Under the pieces are notes generated by a model. That model was not told the DNA's origin. It saw nothing but the letters and a program-made list of their open reading frames with translations, and ran no database searches. This document shows, piece by piece, positions 42,382 through 50,811 of a DNA stretch of 64,000 bases (positions are counted from its first letter, which is position 1; each line of letters starts with the position of its first letter). The DNA comes from an uncultured Verrucomicrobiales bacterium (lineage in GTDB: Bacteria > Verrucomicrobiota > Verrucomicrobiia > Verrucomicrobiales > Akkermansiaceae), in assembly GCA_937901085.1 (NCBI GenBank), contig CALCHQ010000035.1, forward strand, positions 62,001-126,000, read 5' to 3'. A program made the position numbers and the translations under genes.

Positions 42382-44166
42382 TTACAACGCAGGCTGAGGG
42401 CCGTCATAAGGCTGCACCGCATGAGAAGTTAAATCCAGTTTTTCATTATAATGAGGGGTCTGCAGCTGGAAAAGCCCCAGCAGAGTATGGAAGAGGTGTT
42501 CATGGGCCACCGTCAGGGCCGCATTGGTACGCAGCTGCTGCAAAGACCTGGCAAAATGCGGGTGGAGACGCTCAAAGGCTTCGTTGTACAGCACAAACAT
42601 CCCCACGCGGCAGCCTGTAGTGGCGTGGTAAGATACATGCTGCTCACCCAGTGCCGCGCGGCCCCACATACCATCGTGTCCCAGGTATTCGCCATGGTCA
42701 CTCATGTATATATAGACAAACGGCCGATCCGCCACGGTCTCCGTCACACGGCGGAAGAATTCATCTGTATAATGAATCGTGCTGTCGTAGGCATTATTCA
42801 CCTCCTGGGCCTGGGCAGACGGATTCTGGAAATGCACCGCCGCCGGGGCAAAGGGAGGATACTTCCGGTCGTAGTGTTCAAAGGGGGTGTGGCTGCCCTC
42901 GTTGTTCACAAAGAACAGCAGATTCTGCTCAGGCGAAACCTGCTGCAGCACTTCCTGCATCTGCGGCACGGCCGTCCACGGACTTCCGGGAGCATTGAAC
43001 TTCTGGCGGGACCGGTCAGTCAGCACCAGCACCACGCGGTCATACTTCAATTTCTGCGCGCAGCGGCGGCCAAAGAAGGCGTACATATCAAACCCATTGG
43101 CGGCAAACAGATCCAGCACAGAGCCGGTATGAGGCAGCATCTCAGGACGCTTTTCATGGATATCACGCCGCGCATCGGTCAGCATGGCAATCTGCGCCTG
43201 GCAGGTATCACAGGCAGCAGAGATGCAGTTCGGAAAATTGATGACATTCTTCTGCTGGCGCAGCCAGGGGGTCGTATCTCGTTCGTAGCCATTCAAGCTC
43301 ATGCGGTCCGCACGTATACTCTCACCCACATGCACAATCAGCACCACCCCCTCACCACCGCGCAGGGTTTTCAAGCTGCTCGGCAGTTCGGCGGGAGATG
43401 TCAGGCTTTCCACCTGATTAATGGTGGCTTCGTTAATGGTCAGCGCTTCTACAGCAGCATTGTAGAGCAGCGGCACTTCTGTGGCAGGCCAATAGAAATC
43501 AATTTTCTGCCGGCTGGGAGGCACCAGCAGCCCAAAAGCCAGGCTAGCAGTTCCAAACAGGCAGGCCGCGTTGAACAGAGTCAGGCTGTGCTGCTTGCGT
43601 AGTGCCCGTTTCACCCCCCAGCAGAATAACAGGGAGAGGATGAACGAAAGAGCCAGCATCCCCAGGTTTATGGGGGTCATGTAGGCCAGAGCATCATCCC
43701 ACGAGGCCTCGATGGTTTCTGCCACCACCAGGGAATTGATGCGCGAACCATACTGCATGTAACTGCATATCTGCATGATTTCCAGCATCAGGAACAGCAT
43801 CCAGAAGGCAATGGAACCGGCTCGCAGCACCGCCCACAGCAGCAGAATAAAACCCATGGTCATGAGTACAGAAAGGTACAAATGCCAAGGTGTGCCATAC
43901 GTGAAAATGTTGCAGGCGCAATCCACCGCCAAGGCCAGCAGCAGCACGCTCCACAAACAGGCAGATGAGGGCAGCATAGCCTTGCCCAGACGCCGGCAAA
44001 GCCACATGACCAGCCCCGCCAGCGCAGGCAGGAGAGCAACGCCCCACCCCCACCACGGGAATTCAAACGCTTCCCGCCAGGTATACGCACCTTTCCATGC
44101 CATAAACGCTGCCACCAGCAGCACCACGGCAAAAAAGAAAACGCGCGATTTTACCCAGCGAAACAT
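42382..44166 (-). CDS. phosphoethanolamine-transferase-like inner-membrane enzyme
   Basis: 594 residues. Five hydrophobic helices span residues 5-215, then a periplasmic alkaline-phosphatase/sulfatase-fold domain. Metal and nucleophile regions are present: HVGESIRADRMSLNGYERDTTP, then SAACDTCQAQ with the probable Thr nucleophile, and SDHGEYLGHDGMWG. The family (EptA, CptA, OpgE) adds phosphoethanolamine to lipid A, core sugars or glycans, using phosphatidylethanolamine. The exact acceptor is unknown. It lies between the ylbF-like gene (18-nt gap) and rmuC (17-nt gap). Confidence 0.87.
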   Translation of the reverse strand: MFRWVKSRVFFFAVVLLVAAFMAWKGAYTWREAFEFPWWGWGVALLPALAGLVMWLCRRLGKAMLPSSACLWSVLLLALAVDCACNIFTYGTPWHLYLSVLMTMGFILLLWAVLRAGSIAFWMLFLMLEIMQICSYMQYGSRINSLVVAETIEASWDDALAYMTPINLGMLALSFILSLLFCWGVKRALRKQHSLTLFNAACLFGTASLAFGLLVPPSRQKIDFYWPATEVPLLYNAAVEALTINEATINQVESLTSPAELPSSLKTLRGGEGVVLIVHVGESIRADRMSLNGYERDTTPWLRQQKNVINFPNCISAACDTCQAQIAMLTDARRDIHEKRPEMLPHTGSVLDLFAANGFDMYAFFGRRCAQKLKYDRVVLVLTDRSRQKFNAPGSPWTAVPQMQEVLQQVSPEQNLLFFVNNEGSHTPFEHYDRKYPPFAPAAVHFQNPSAQAQEVNNAYDSTIHYTDEFFRRVTETVADRPFVYIYMSDHGEYLGHDGMWGRAALGEQHVSYHATTGCRVGMFVLYNEAFERLHPHFARSLQQLRTNAALTVAHEHLFHTLLGLFQLQTPHYNEKLDLTSHAVQPYDGPQPAL

Positions 44167-44184
44167 ACGCTCAGAAGAGCATCA

Positions 44185-44796
44185 TCAGTGCTTGCCGCAC
44201 TGGCATTCGTGGCCTTCGCCGTGCTTGCCGCAGCATTCACCTTCGCCGCAGGTGCATTCCTTGCCCTCTTGGCAGCCGCAGGTGCAATCCTGGCCACAGC
44301 TGCATTTGGAATCACCGCAATCGCACTTATTCTTGCCGCAGGATGCATTATCACAATCACCGCAGTCGCCGTGGCAACCACCGCCGCAGGAACAGGCGCT
44401 CATCTGCTGGCTCATGGAATCAGCAACTTCCTCATCGCTGGGAGCAGAGCCCTTTTCAATGGCCAGGCAGAGGTACTGATTCACCACGGAAAGCATATCA
44501 TCCAGCAGCTGGCGGGAATCCAGGAATCCCTTGCAGAGTTCGTTTTCCACCACAGCAGAGCGCAGCTGATCGAACTTGCTGAGTTCCTCCTCGGAGGGGG
44601 GCATACCTTCCATGTGCTTATTCCGCAGCGTTTCTCCGTATTCGCTCACCTTGCGGAAGAGATCCGTGGCTTCAGGATTCTGATAGAAGAGTCCGATGCG
44701 GGCCTTGGCGGCCACTACTTTCTGACTGCTTGCAAAAGCAGCGGCAAGTTCACCTGCGAGCTTTGCCAATTCGGGGGTAAGGGAAGTATTTGCCAT
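44185..44796 (-). CDS. YlbF/YmcA-like protein fused to a cysteine-rich, metallothionein-like tail
   Basis: 203 residues, cytoplasmic. Residues 5-115 are the helical YlbF/YmcA (DUF964-type) pattern: LAGELAAAFASSQ, then ARIGLFYQNPEATDLFRKVSEYGE, and a long helix. In Bacillus the YlbF-YmcA-YaaT complex affects RNase Y and carries Fe-S clusters. Residues 135-203 are quite different: 19 Cys and 4 His in 69 residues, mostly as CxC and CGxxC repeats rich in Gly, Lys, Asp and Glu, like a metallothionein. This should bind several metal ions or a cluster. No frameshift is visible, and the tail is in frame with a normal stop. It has its own promoter and heads a three-gene unit. Confidence 0.8.
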   Translation of the reverse strand: MANTSLTPELAKLAGELAAAFASSQKVVAAKARIGLFYQNPEATDLFRKVSEYGETLRNKHMEGMPPSEEELSKFDQLRSAVVENELCKGFLDSRQLLDDMLSVVNQYLCLAIEKGSAPSDEEVADSMSQQMSACSCGGGCHGDCGDCDNASCGKNKCDCGDSKCSCGQDCTCGCQEGKECTCGEGECCGKHGEGHECQCGKH

Positions 44797-44805
44797 AACG
44801 CATGC

Positions 44806-44834
44806 AGAGTATCACATTCTGGTGAGTCTGGCAA
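44806..44834 (-). promoter_or_regulatory. promoter for the ylbF-like, transferase, rmuC unit
   Basis: On the minus strand, TTGCCA, 17 nt, TACTCT, ending 9 nt before ATG 44796. Confidence 0.55.
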
Positions 44835-44860
44835 TGCTGTAATGTGTCAAAACGCAGGAA

Positions 44861-45352
44861 TCAGGATTCCTGACGCTTCACACTGGCAAAGCCGTTTTCG
44901 ACGGAGATTATCTCCACCTCATCGCCAGCAGAAAGCCCGGTGCGGCAGTCCACCGCCACCGGCAGGAACTGGTCGCCATACTTCACGCAGAGGCCATCGC
45001 CCTCGCCGGCAATACGGCCCATTGTGCCTTTCAGGCTTTCCTGGGCCTCCTTAGGAGCATTGCGCATGATGCAGTCCATCACCAGCTTGCGAACACAGTG
45101 CGTCCACAGGGTGTAATACAGCGCTGAGCAGATTATCAGGATGATGATATAAACCAGAACCGACCACTGCACCGGCAAATCAAACTGCATTGTACCCCAC
45201 AACGCAAACACCAGCATGGAAATCCAGGAAAGAGCCTCGGTGTTGCAGAACACATCCAGCACCAGCAGCGTCAGACTGATAGCCAGCATCCAATGCAGGA
45301 ATGTGCCGTCAGACACCCCGAAAAAATCAGCCAGAAAAAGAGTAGAATTCAT
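44861..45352 (-). CDS. NfeD-like membrane protein
   Basis: 163 residues with three hydrophobic helices (about 15-95) and a C-terminal OB-fold-like domain (GRIAGEGDGLCVKYGDQFLPVAVDC). It is the short NfeD1b type, which normally pairs with an SPFH/stomatin protein to organise membrane domains. That partner lies directly upstream (15-nt gap), supporting the assignment. It has no protease domain. Confidence 0.8.
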   Translation of the reverse strand: MNSTLFLADFFGVSDGTFLHWMLAISLTLLVLDVFCNTEALSWISMLVFALWGTMQFDLPVQWSVLVYIIILIICSALYYTLWTHCVRKLVMDCIMRNAPKEAQESLKGTMGRIAGEGDGLCVKYGDQFLPVAVDCRTGLSAGDEVEIISVENGFASVKRQES

Positions 45353-45367
45353 GGTAAAAATGAAATA

Positions 45368-46198
45368 TCAACGCTTAAGGTCAACCACTGCCGGCACACT
45401 GTTCGGCAGGTATACAGTGGAAGCCGGGTTGGAGGAAATAGTGGCATAGCCCTCCAGAGCCTGACGGTTCATCAGCACCTTGGCAGCGGCATCTGCACCG
45501 ATGATACCTGCCAGTTTCTCCACGTAGGAAGCTTCTGCTTCTGCAGCCAGACGCAGCGCTTCTGCTGCCCCTTGGGCACGAAGAATGGCAGCCTGTCGCT
45601 CGGCTTCTGCCAGTCGGATTTTAGCCGTACTTTCACCCTCTGCCTGCAGGGCCGTGGAGCGGCTGATACGTTCAGCCTCCATCTGCCGCAGCATGGCCTC
45701 GCGGGTTTCGGTATCGGTGGTCAGTTCCTTGATTTCAATGGAAGTGATGGCTATACCCCAGCGCGCCACGGTAGAGGACACAGCCAGAGTCACCTTCTCT
45801 GAAATTTCAGAACGGGAGGAGAGAATCTCATCCAGATTACGGCTACCGATAAGCGAACGCATTTCATTAAGCACCAGCTCAATAAGCGATTGATGCAGGC
45901 GTTCCACCTCATACACTGCCTTGATGGGATCGGTCACACGCCAGCGCACAATGCAGTTCATCTGCATCGTGGCATTATCCTTTGTAATGCAGGAGCGGGG
46001 CTGGGTATCCAGAAGCTGTTCGGTCAGCTCGATGAAATAGCCGTCTTTATTTGTCAGATTTCCCCAGGCCGGAGAAACATCGCGCAAACGCTGGAGGAAA
46101 GGAATACGGAACTGCAAGCCACTTTTCTTCACCGAAACCGGCTTACCGAACATCTCAACAATGGCACAATGCCCCTGCTTTACAGTAAAAATGAACAT
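45368..46198 (-). CDS. SPFH/band 7 (stomatin-like) protein
   Basis: 276 residues. The SPFH domain spans residues 5-190 (GHCAIVEMFGKP, GLQFRIPFLQ, DNATMQMNCIVRWRV, SLIGSRNLDEILSSR), followed by a long Ala/Glu-rich helix (AERISRSTALQAEGE to AEASYVEKLAG), which drives oligomer formation. Unlike most relatives the protein starts almost at the domain, with no clear N-terminal membrane helix, so NfeD or a lipid contact may anchor it. Its start lies only 6 nt from a promoter. It is co-transcribed with the NfeD-like gene. Confidence 0.87.
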   Translation of the reverse strand: MFIFTVKQGHCAIVEMFGKPVSVKKSGLQFRIPFLQRLRDVSPAWGNLTNKDGYFIELTEQLLDTQPRSCITKDNATMQMNCIVRWRVTDPIKAVYEVERLHQSLIELVLNEMRSLIGSRNLDEILSSRSEISEKVTLAVSSTVARWGIAITSIEIKELTTDTETREAMLRQMEAERISRSTALQAEGESTAKIRLAEAERQAAILRAQGAAEALRLAAEAEASYVEKLAGIIGADAAAKVLMNRQALEGYATISSNPASTVYLPNSVPAVVDLKR

Positions 46199-46204
46199 GA
46201 CACC

Positions 46205-46232
46205 ATCATACTACATGTAAACAATTATTCAA
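46205..46232 (-). promoter_or_regulatory. promoter for the SPFH-NfeD pair
   Basis: On the minus strand, TTGAAT, 16 nt, TATGAT, ending 6 nt before ATG 46198, so leaderless. Confidence 0.5.
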
Positions 46233-46296
46233 CACACCCCTTTGTCATCGCAATATGTACTCATACCCACGCATTAGGTAGCACCACGAATGTAAG

Positions 46297-46330
46297 AAAA
46301 AACCTCTCTGTGCAAAAAGCAACAGAGAGG
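46297..46330 (-). terminator. rho-independent terminator of thrS-infC
   Basis: On the minus strand, a 9-bp stem (CCTCTCTGT with ACAGAGAGG), a 10-nt loop and six T after it. It lies 26 nt after the infC stop. Confidence 0.88.
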
Positions 46331-46355
46331 CTGAAAACAGAATGGTGCGAAATCT

Positions 46356-47081
46356 TTATTCTTCGCCAAGGTCGTCGGTAGCGTCGAATTCGTCCGACTC
46401 CGTATCAAAGTCTGCTTCCTCGTACTTCTTGAACTTCTTGACTCGCTGGTTGGCTGGCAGAGGAGCCAGCACCATCGTCACGGTATTGCCGGCCAGCTTG
46501 GCTGCCTGGTCCACCTGACCCATGGTCTTCATATCCTCCACCACCTTGGCCATGACATCCAGCCCCAGTTCGCGGTGAGCATTCTCACGATTGCGGAAAC
46601 GCAACTGGAAACGCACCTTGTGACCATGGTCAAGGAACTGCTCGGTGCGGGCCATCTTGACGTTGTAGTCGTTGACATCCGTACCGACGCGAAGCTTGAT
46701 TTCCTTCATCTTGGTCACCTTGGACTTGTTGTTCTTCTGCAGCTTGGCCTGCATATACTTGAACTTGCCGTAGTCAATGAGACGGCATACAGGCGGATCT
46801 GCATTGGGTGCAACCTCTACGAGGTCAAGTCCGATTTCCTTGGCCTTGGCGAGAGCATCGCGGGTAGCCATGACGCCGAGCTGGTCACCCTTGGCGGTGA
46901 CGACTCGTACTTTGGGGGCGCGAATCCGGTCGTTGACGCGAATCTGCGGTTCTTTTTTGCCGCCCTTATCGCGCTGGTTGCGGTTGTTGGCGGTGGTGTT
47001 GTTTTTCTGGGGGGCTGCCACTTGTGTGTGTGTTGGGTTGAGTCCTGGTGTTCTGCCGCAGCGGGGAGGCACACGGTCCAT
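46356..47081 (-). CDS. infC: translation initiation factor IF-3
   Basis: Binds the 30S subunit, blocks 50S joining and checks initiator tRNA. The core has RVNDRIRAPKVRVV, the linker KFKYMQAKLQKNNK and the C-terminal domain DYNVKMARTEQFLDHGHKVRFQLRFRNRE. The C-terminus ends in an acidic tail (DFDTESDEFDATDDLGEE), longer than usual. From ATG 47081 the protein has 241 residues with about 45 N-terminal residues rich in Asn, Lys and Gln before the core. infC often uses a rare start codon, so the true start could lie inside this extension. thrS is 25 nt upstream, but rpmI and rplT, which usually follow, are absent. Confidence 0.93.
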   Translation of the reverse strand: MDRVPPRCGRTPGLNPTHTQVAAPQKNNTTANNRNQRDKGGKKEPQIRVNDRIRAPKVRVVTAKGDQLGVMATRDALAKAKEIGLDLVEVAPNADPPVCRLIDYGKFKYMQAKLQKNNKSKVTKMKEIKLRVGTDVNDYNVKMARTEQFLDHGHKVRFQLRFRNRENAHRELGLDVMAKVVEDMKTMGQVDQAAKLAGNTVTMVLAPLPANQRVKKFKKYEEADFDTESDEFDATDDLGEE

Positions 47082-47106
47082 CCCCTGCCGGCGGTGGAAA
47101 GGGTTG

Positions 47107-49026
47107 TTATTGTTCTTTTACTTCGGGTTGCATTGCCGGGCTGATGAGGCGCTGGGCAATTTCCTGTTCGAGAGCATCGATGAAGGAGTCGACCTCCATG
47201 GTGCCGATAACATCCAGCTCACGATGACGGATGGATACCTTACCTTCCTCGGCTTCGCGCTGGCCGACCACAATCATGTAGGGTACGCGGTCGAGACGGG
47301 CATTGCGAATCTTGGCTCCAATCTTGTCAGGCGCATCGTCGAGCTTGACACGCACAAAGCGGGATGCCAGCTTCGCACGCACCTGCTCAGCAAAGTCGGC
47401 TACTTTGTCGGAGATGGGCAGCACACGCACCTGCTCTGGAGCCAGCCATGTGGGGAACTTACCGGCAAAATGCTCGATGAGCAGGCCTGTAAAGCGCTCC
47501 ATGGAGCCGAAAGGAGCGCGGTGAATCATCACGGGACGGTGCGGCTTGTTATCCGCGCCGGTGTAGGTGAGGTCAAAGCGTTCGGGCAGGTTGTAGTCCA
47601 CCTGCACGGTACCCAGCTGCCAGTCGCGGCCGATAACATCGCGCACGATGAAGTCAATCTTCGGGCCGTAGAAGGCGGCTTCGTTCTCAGCCTCGATGAA
47701 ATCGAACCCTTCTTCGCTGAGAACTTCGCGGAGCGCCTGCTCGGAAAGTTTCCAGTTTTCGATAGAGCCTACATACTTTGCATCGCTGTAATCCTTGTCG
47801 CGCAGGGAGAGGCGCACGCGGAAATCGTTCATCTGCAGCGTGCCGAGAATATGCTTCACGATGCCGATGCACTGCTGCACTTCGTCCTTAATCTGGTCGG
47901 GGCGGCAGAAGATGTGGGCATCATCCTGCGTGAAACCACGCACGCGGGTCATGCCGCCCAGCTCGCCACTCTGCTCCCAGCGGTACACCGTGCCGAATTC
48001 AGCCAGACGCACCGGCAGGTCACGGTAGGAGTGCGGGTCGTTGGCGTAGATGCGGATATGGTGCGGGCAATTCATGGGCTTGAGCATGAAGCCGCTGATG
48101 GTGCGGGTATCCAGCGCGTTGAAGAGGTCGGCGCAGGAGGCGTTCTCATCGCGCAGACGCTTGAAGTCATCCGGATCGGGGATCGGCGGGAACTGGCTTT
48201 CCTTGTAGTGTTCCCAGTGGCCGGAAGTCATGTACAAATCGAGCTTGCCGATGTTGGGAGTGAATACCTGGGAGTAGCCGATGCGGTCGAGTTCCTCGGT
48301 GATGAAGTCCTGCAGTTCACGGCGGATGATAGCTCCCTTGGGTTTCCAGAGAACAAGGCCCTGCCCCACCATTTCATCGATGGTGAACAGCCCCATTTCA
48401 CGGCCGAGGCGGCGGTGATCACGCTTTTTGGCCTCCTCCAGGCGGGCGAGGTGTTCGTCCAGCTGGGTGCGGTTCGGGAAACAGGTGCCGTAAATGCGCT
48501 GCAGGCGGGGTCCGCTGGCATCGCCCATGTAGTAGGCAGAGGCCACGCTCATAATCTTGAACGCCTTGCAGTTACCGGTGCGCCCCACGTGCGGGCCAGC
48601 GCAGAGGTCGGTGAATTCACCGTTGCGGAAAATGGAAATTTCCTCCCCCTCAGGGATGCGGTTGAGCAGGTCTACCTTGAATTTGGAAGCCACCTCGCGG
48701 GGGCCGCCTGCTCCAAGCTCACCGCTCTGGGCCATAGCCATGGCTTCATCGCGGCTCACGGTAGTTCGTTCGAAAGTCTGGTTCTCCTTGACAATTTTCT
48801 TCATTTCCGCCTCAATCAATTCAAACTCAGAGGTGGAGATATTGTGGTCAAGTTCAATGTCGTAGTAGAAGCCATTTTCAATGGCGGGACCTGCGGCCAG
48901 CTGGGCCTGGGGCCAGATTCGGCAAATGGCAGCGGCCAGCACATGCGCGCAGGAGTGGCGCAGGCGCTCAAGGTCGCTTGCCTGGTTGCGTTCTTCCAGG
49001 GTCTTGCGTTCTTTTGGTTCAGACAT
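47107..49026 (-). CDS. thrS: threonyl-tRNA synthetase lacking the TGS domain
   Basis: Class II synthetase charging tRNA-Thr. The 639-residue protein begins almost directly at the editing domain (SCAHVLAAAICRIWPQ, with the HxxxH-type zinc/editing site), with no TGS domain before it. The catalytic core has MNCPHH with the zinc ligands, motif 2 (EFGTVYRWEQSGELGGMTRVRGFTQDD in part) and motif 3 (IHRAPFGSMERF). An extra segment of about 25 residues precedes MNCPHH (PPIPDPDDFKRL), and the C-terminal anticodon domain is normal. TGS-free forms are known in a minority of bacteria. infC follows after 25 nt. Confidence 0.95.
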   Translation of the reverse strand: MSEPKERKTLEERNQASDLERLRHSCAHVLAAAICRIWPQAQLAAGPAIENGFYYDIELDHNISTSEFELIEAEMKKIVKENQTFERTTVSRDEAMAMAQSGELGAGGPREVASKFKVDLLNRIPEGEEISIFRNGEFTDLCAGPHVGRTGNCKAFKIMSVASAYYMGDASGPRLQRIYGTCFPNRTQLDEHLARLEEAKKRDHRRLGREMGLFTIDEMVGQGLVLWKPKGAIIRRELQDFITEELDRIGYSQVFTPNIGKLDLYMTSGHWEHYKESQFPPIPDPDDFKRLRDENASCADLFNALDTRTISGFMLKPMNCPHHIRIYANDPHSYRDLPVRLAEFGTVYRWEQSGELGGMTRVRGFTQDDAHIFCRPDQIKDEVQQCIGIVKHILGTLQMNDFRVRLSLRDKDYSDAKYVGSIENWKLSEQALREVLSEEGFDFIEAENEAAFYGPKIDFIVRDVIGRDWQLGTVQVDYNLPERFDLTYTGADNKPHRPVMIHRAPFGSMERFTGLLIEHFAGKFPTWLAPEQVRVLPISDKVADFAEQVRAKLASRFVRVKLDDAPDKIGAKIRNARLDRVPYMIVVGQREAEEGKVSIRHRELDVIGTMEVDSFIDALEQEIAQRLISPAMQPEVKEQ

Positions 49027-49115
49027 ATCGTATTAAGTGAGCCCCTAATATGGCTTGTTTACGCGTAATTTTCAAGCATAATCAATGCCAACAAGGATAA
49101 AATTTGCATCTTAGC

Positions 49116-49997
49116 TTATTTTTTGCCGCGCTTGCGGAAACCAGGAAGCCCGCCATTGACTGCGCGTCTGTGTGTTCTTATCGAATTCAACTTGACTTTC
49201 AGACGCCGGAAAGGAGTACTGAGTACATGCATGATACCCGAAACATTCGAATAGCTATGCGGAGTCAAGGTATTGTCATACTTGTCTGTATAGGTCACGG
49301 AAGTGGCCGCAACATCGGACATTCCATCCAGATGAGCCACAAGATCCGGCTGAATCGCATAGATTTTCACACCAGACATACAGGCAGCTGTATCCTTATA
49401 GAATGTGTCGATGGCGCGATGAGTGGCCATCCACTCCCATATCGTTTCCTCCGTCGGCATTGCAGCCAGCAGGCGGTCATACATGCTTTCGGGAATAAGG
49501 TAGGCAAAAGTCGACAACACGCCTTCTACCTGCCATAGAGCATGCTCGCCAGATTCCTGAACACATTTCCCATAGGGCGTCGGACGACTGTACCCCAGAT
49601 AAAGCATATAATCGCCGTTCAGATGCTCAAGAGCATACTCCAACATGGCCAGGGCATCCGGATGCTTACCTGTCACTACATCATCTTCCATGATGAGTAC
49701 ATTGCGCCAGCCTTTCTCTTTTGCCGTAGCTATGGCCTTTGCATGTGACAAGGCACAGCCACCAGCCCCCCCCCAATATGCTGAGCGCTCTCCAGTCCGC
49801 TCCGTGAACCAAGGTTTCTGACCGTACGAAGGCAAAGCGCGCCCCAGCACGGCGCTAAGGCGTTGCACCTTTTCCAGGGGTAACGTATCTGCATTCGATA
49901 CCTTGAACTGCTCCATGCGCTCTACGCTGGTATCCAGATTAATCACCAGAATGCCATCAATTCTATCCCATACAGGGTGCAAGGTCTTTGTATCCAT
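49116..49997 (-). CDS. family 25 glycosyltransferase
   Basis: 293 residues of the LOS-biosynthesis type. It has LVINLDTSVERMEQF at the N-terminus, GCALSHAKA and the metal-binding EDD in VLIMEDDVV. It should transfer a sugar (often galactose) from a nucleotide donor to LPS, a glycan or a protein. The C-terminus is strongly basic (FRKRGKK), suiting membrane contact. It is last in a row of four sugar genes, 11 nt after the cupin gene, and probably uses the sugar they activate. Confidence 0.82.
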   Translation of the reverse strand: MDTKTLHPVWDRIDGILVINLDTSVERMEQFKVSNADTLPLEKVQRLSAVLGRALPSYGQKPWFTERTGERSAYWGGAGGCALSHAKAIATAKEKGWRNVLIMEDDVVTGKHPDALAMLEYALEHLNGDYMLYLGYSRPTPYGKCVQESGEHALWQVEGVLSTFAYLIPESMYDRLLAAMPTEETIWEWMATHRAIDTFYKDTAACMSGVKIYAIQPDLVAHLDGMSDVAATSVTYTDKYDNTLTPHSYSNVSGIMHVLSTPFRRLKVKLNSIRTHRRAVNGGLPGFRKRGKK

Positions 49998-50008
49998 GTT
50001 ACTTAAGA

Positions 50009-50383
50009 TTAATCTAAACGATCATAATCATCGGCAAAGCGCTCGATATCCTCTTCTGACAAGATTTTGCCAATCTGCACCTCGATAAGCGCCAAAGGCG
50101 CCGTTCCCTGATTACTCAGACGATGCAGACACCCACTAGGAATCACGATAGATTCCCCCACGCTCAGATGCATGATGTTGTTATCGCAACGGACTTTCGC
50201 GACACCTTCGGTCACAATCCAGCGCTCAGTGCGATGCTGGTGACGCTGAAGAGAAATACGCCCACCGGGATACACCAGCAGCTTCTTGACGACTACATGG
50301 GACTGCAAATCCAGCACCTGCCACTCCCCCCAGGGACGGGTCCCCTTCTCCCCGACGTAATAGGTTATGCGAGACTCCTTCAT
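50009..50383 (-). CDS. single-domain cupin of the mannose-6-phosphate isomerase type II family
   Basis: 124 residues forming one cupin: PWGEWQVLD, YPGGRISLQRHQHRTERWIV with the His-x-His-Glu metal motif, GESIVIPSGCLHRLSN with the second motif, and the family ending EVQIGKILSEEDIERFADDYDR. In most bacteria this domain is fused to a GDP-mannose pyrophosphorylase (ManC/AlgA); here it stands alone. It probably isomerises or epimerises a sugar phosphate, or a bound sugar, made by its neighbours. Its start overlaps the upstream nucleotidyltransferase stop (ATGA), so the two are co-translated. Confidence 0.82.
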   Translation of the reverse strand: MKESRITYYVGEKGTRPWGEWQVLDLQSHVVVKKLLVYPGGRISLQRHQHRTERWIVTEGVAKVRCDNNIMHLSVGESIVIPSGCLHRLSNQGTAPLALIEVQIGKILSEEDIERFADDYDRLD

Positions 50384-50799
50384 TTCCCCAGGTTCTGGCG
50401 TATACTCGTTGTTGAACGCTCCGGAAGGTTTCCATGCGGAATGCGGGAACTAGTTACATAGCGAATTCCCTTACCTTCCACAAATGCCTTTTTCTCATCA
50501 CTCGTACCATCTGCATTCACGAAAAATATATCCGGCTTCACCTCATCCAGCAAGGGCGCAAAGTCCAGAATCTTGCCGGTATCGGGGCCGATATACACTT
50601 TCTTGACAAAACGGATGGACTCCAGCATATACTTGCGTTCATCCTCGGTGTACATCGTCTTGCGATTCTTCAGAGCCATCACCGTGGCATCAGAACCAAT
50701 GGAAACATACACATCCCCATAGCTGGCAGCCTCCTCAAGGAAGGCAATATGCCCGCTATGCAACACATCAAAACAACCAGAGACAAATACCTTAGGCAT
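50380..50799 (-). CDS. cytidylyltransferase-like nucleotidyltransferase (TagD/HldE-C type)
   Basis: 139 residues of the HxGH superfamily: GCFDVLHSGHIAFLEEA at the N-terminus and RSTTSIRQNL near the end (equal to ISSTxIR). It should join CTP or ATP to a sugar or polyol phosphate, giving a CDP- or ADP-linked donor. The length fits glycerol-3-phosphate cytidylyltransferase and the HldE C-domain, which this motif set cannot tell apart. It lies 12 nt after the kinase-fusion gene and overlaps the cupin gene. Confidence 0.82.
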   Translation of the reverse strand: MPKVFVSGCFDVLHSGHIAFLEEAASYGDVYVSIGSDATVMALKNRKTMYTEDERKYMLESIRFVKKVYIGPDTGKILDFAPLLDEVKPDIFFVNADGTSDEKKAFVEGKGIRYVTSSRIPHGNLPERSTTSIRQNLGK

Positions 50800-50811
50800 A
50801 AGAGAAAAAAG

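Noticed and set aside
42382..44166. Changed nucleophile in the phosphoethanolamine-transferase-like enzyme (GES instead of GET)
   Set aside because: The GES/GET segment gives a metal ligand, not the nucleophile. The Thr in the later CDT segment is kept, so there is no reason to call it inactive.
46777..49068. 763-codon open frame on the plus strand
   Set aside because: Antisense to thrS and infC, whose motifs are certain. Such long antisense frames result from codon bias in GC-rich genes.
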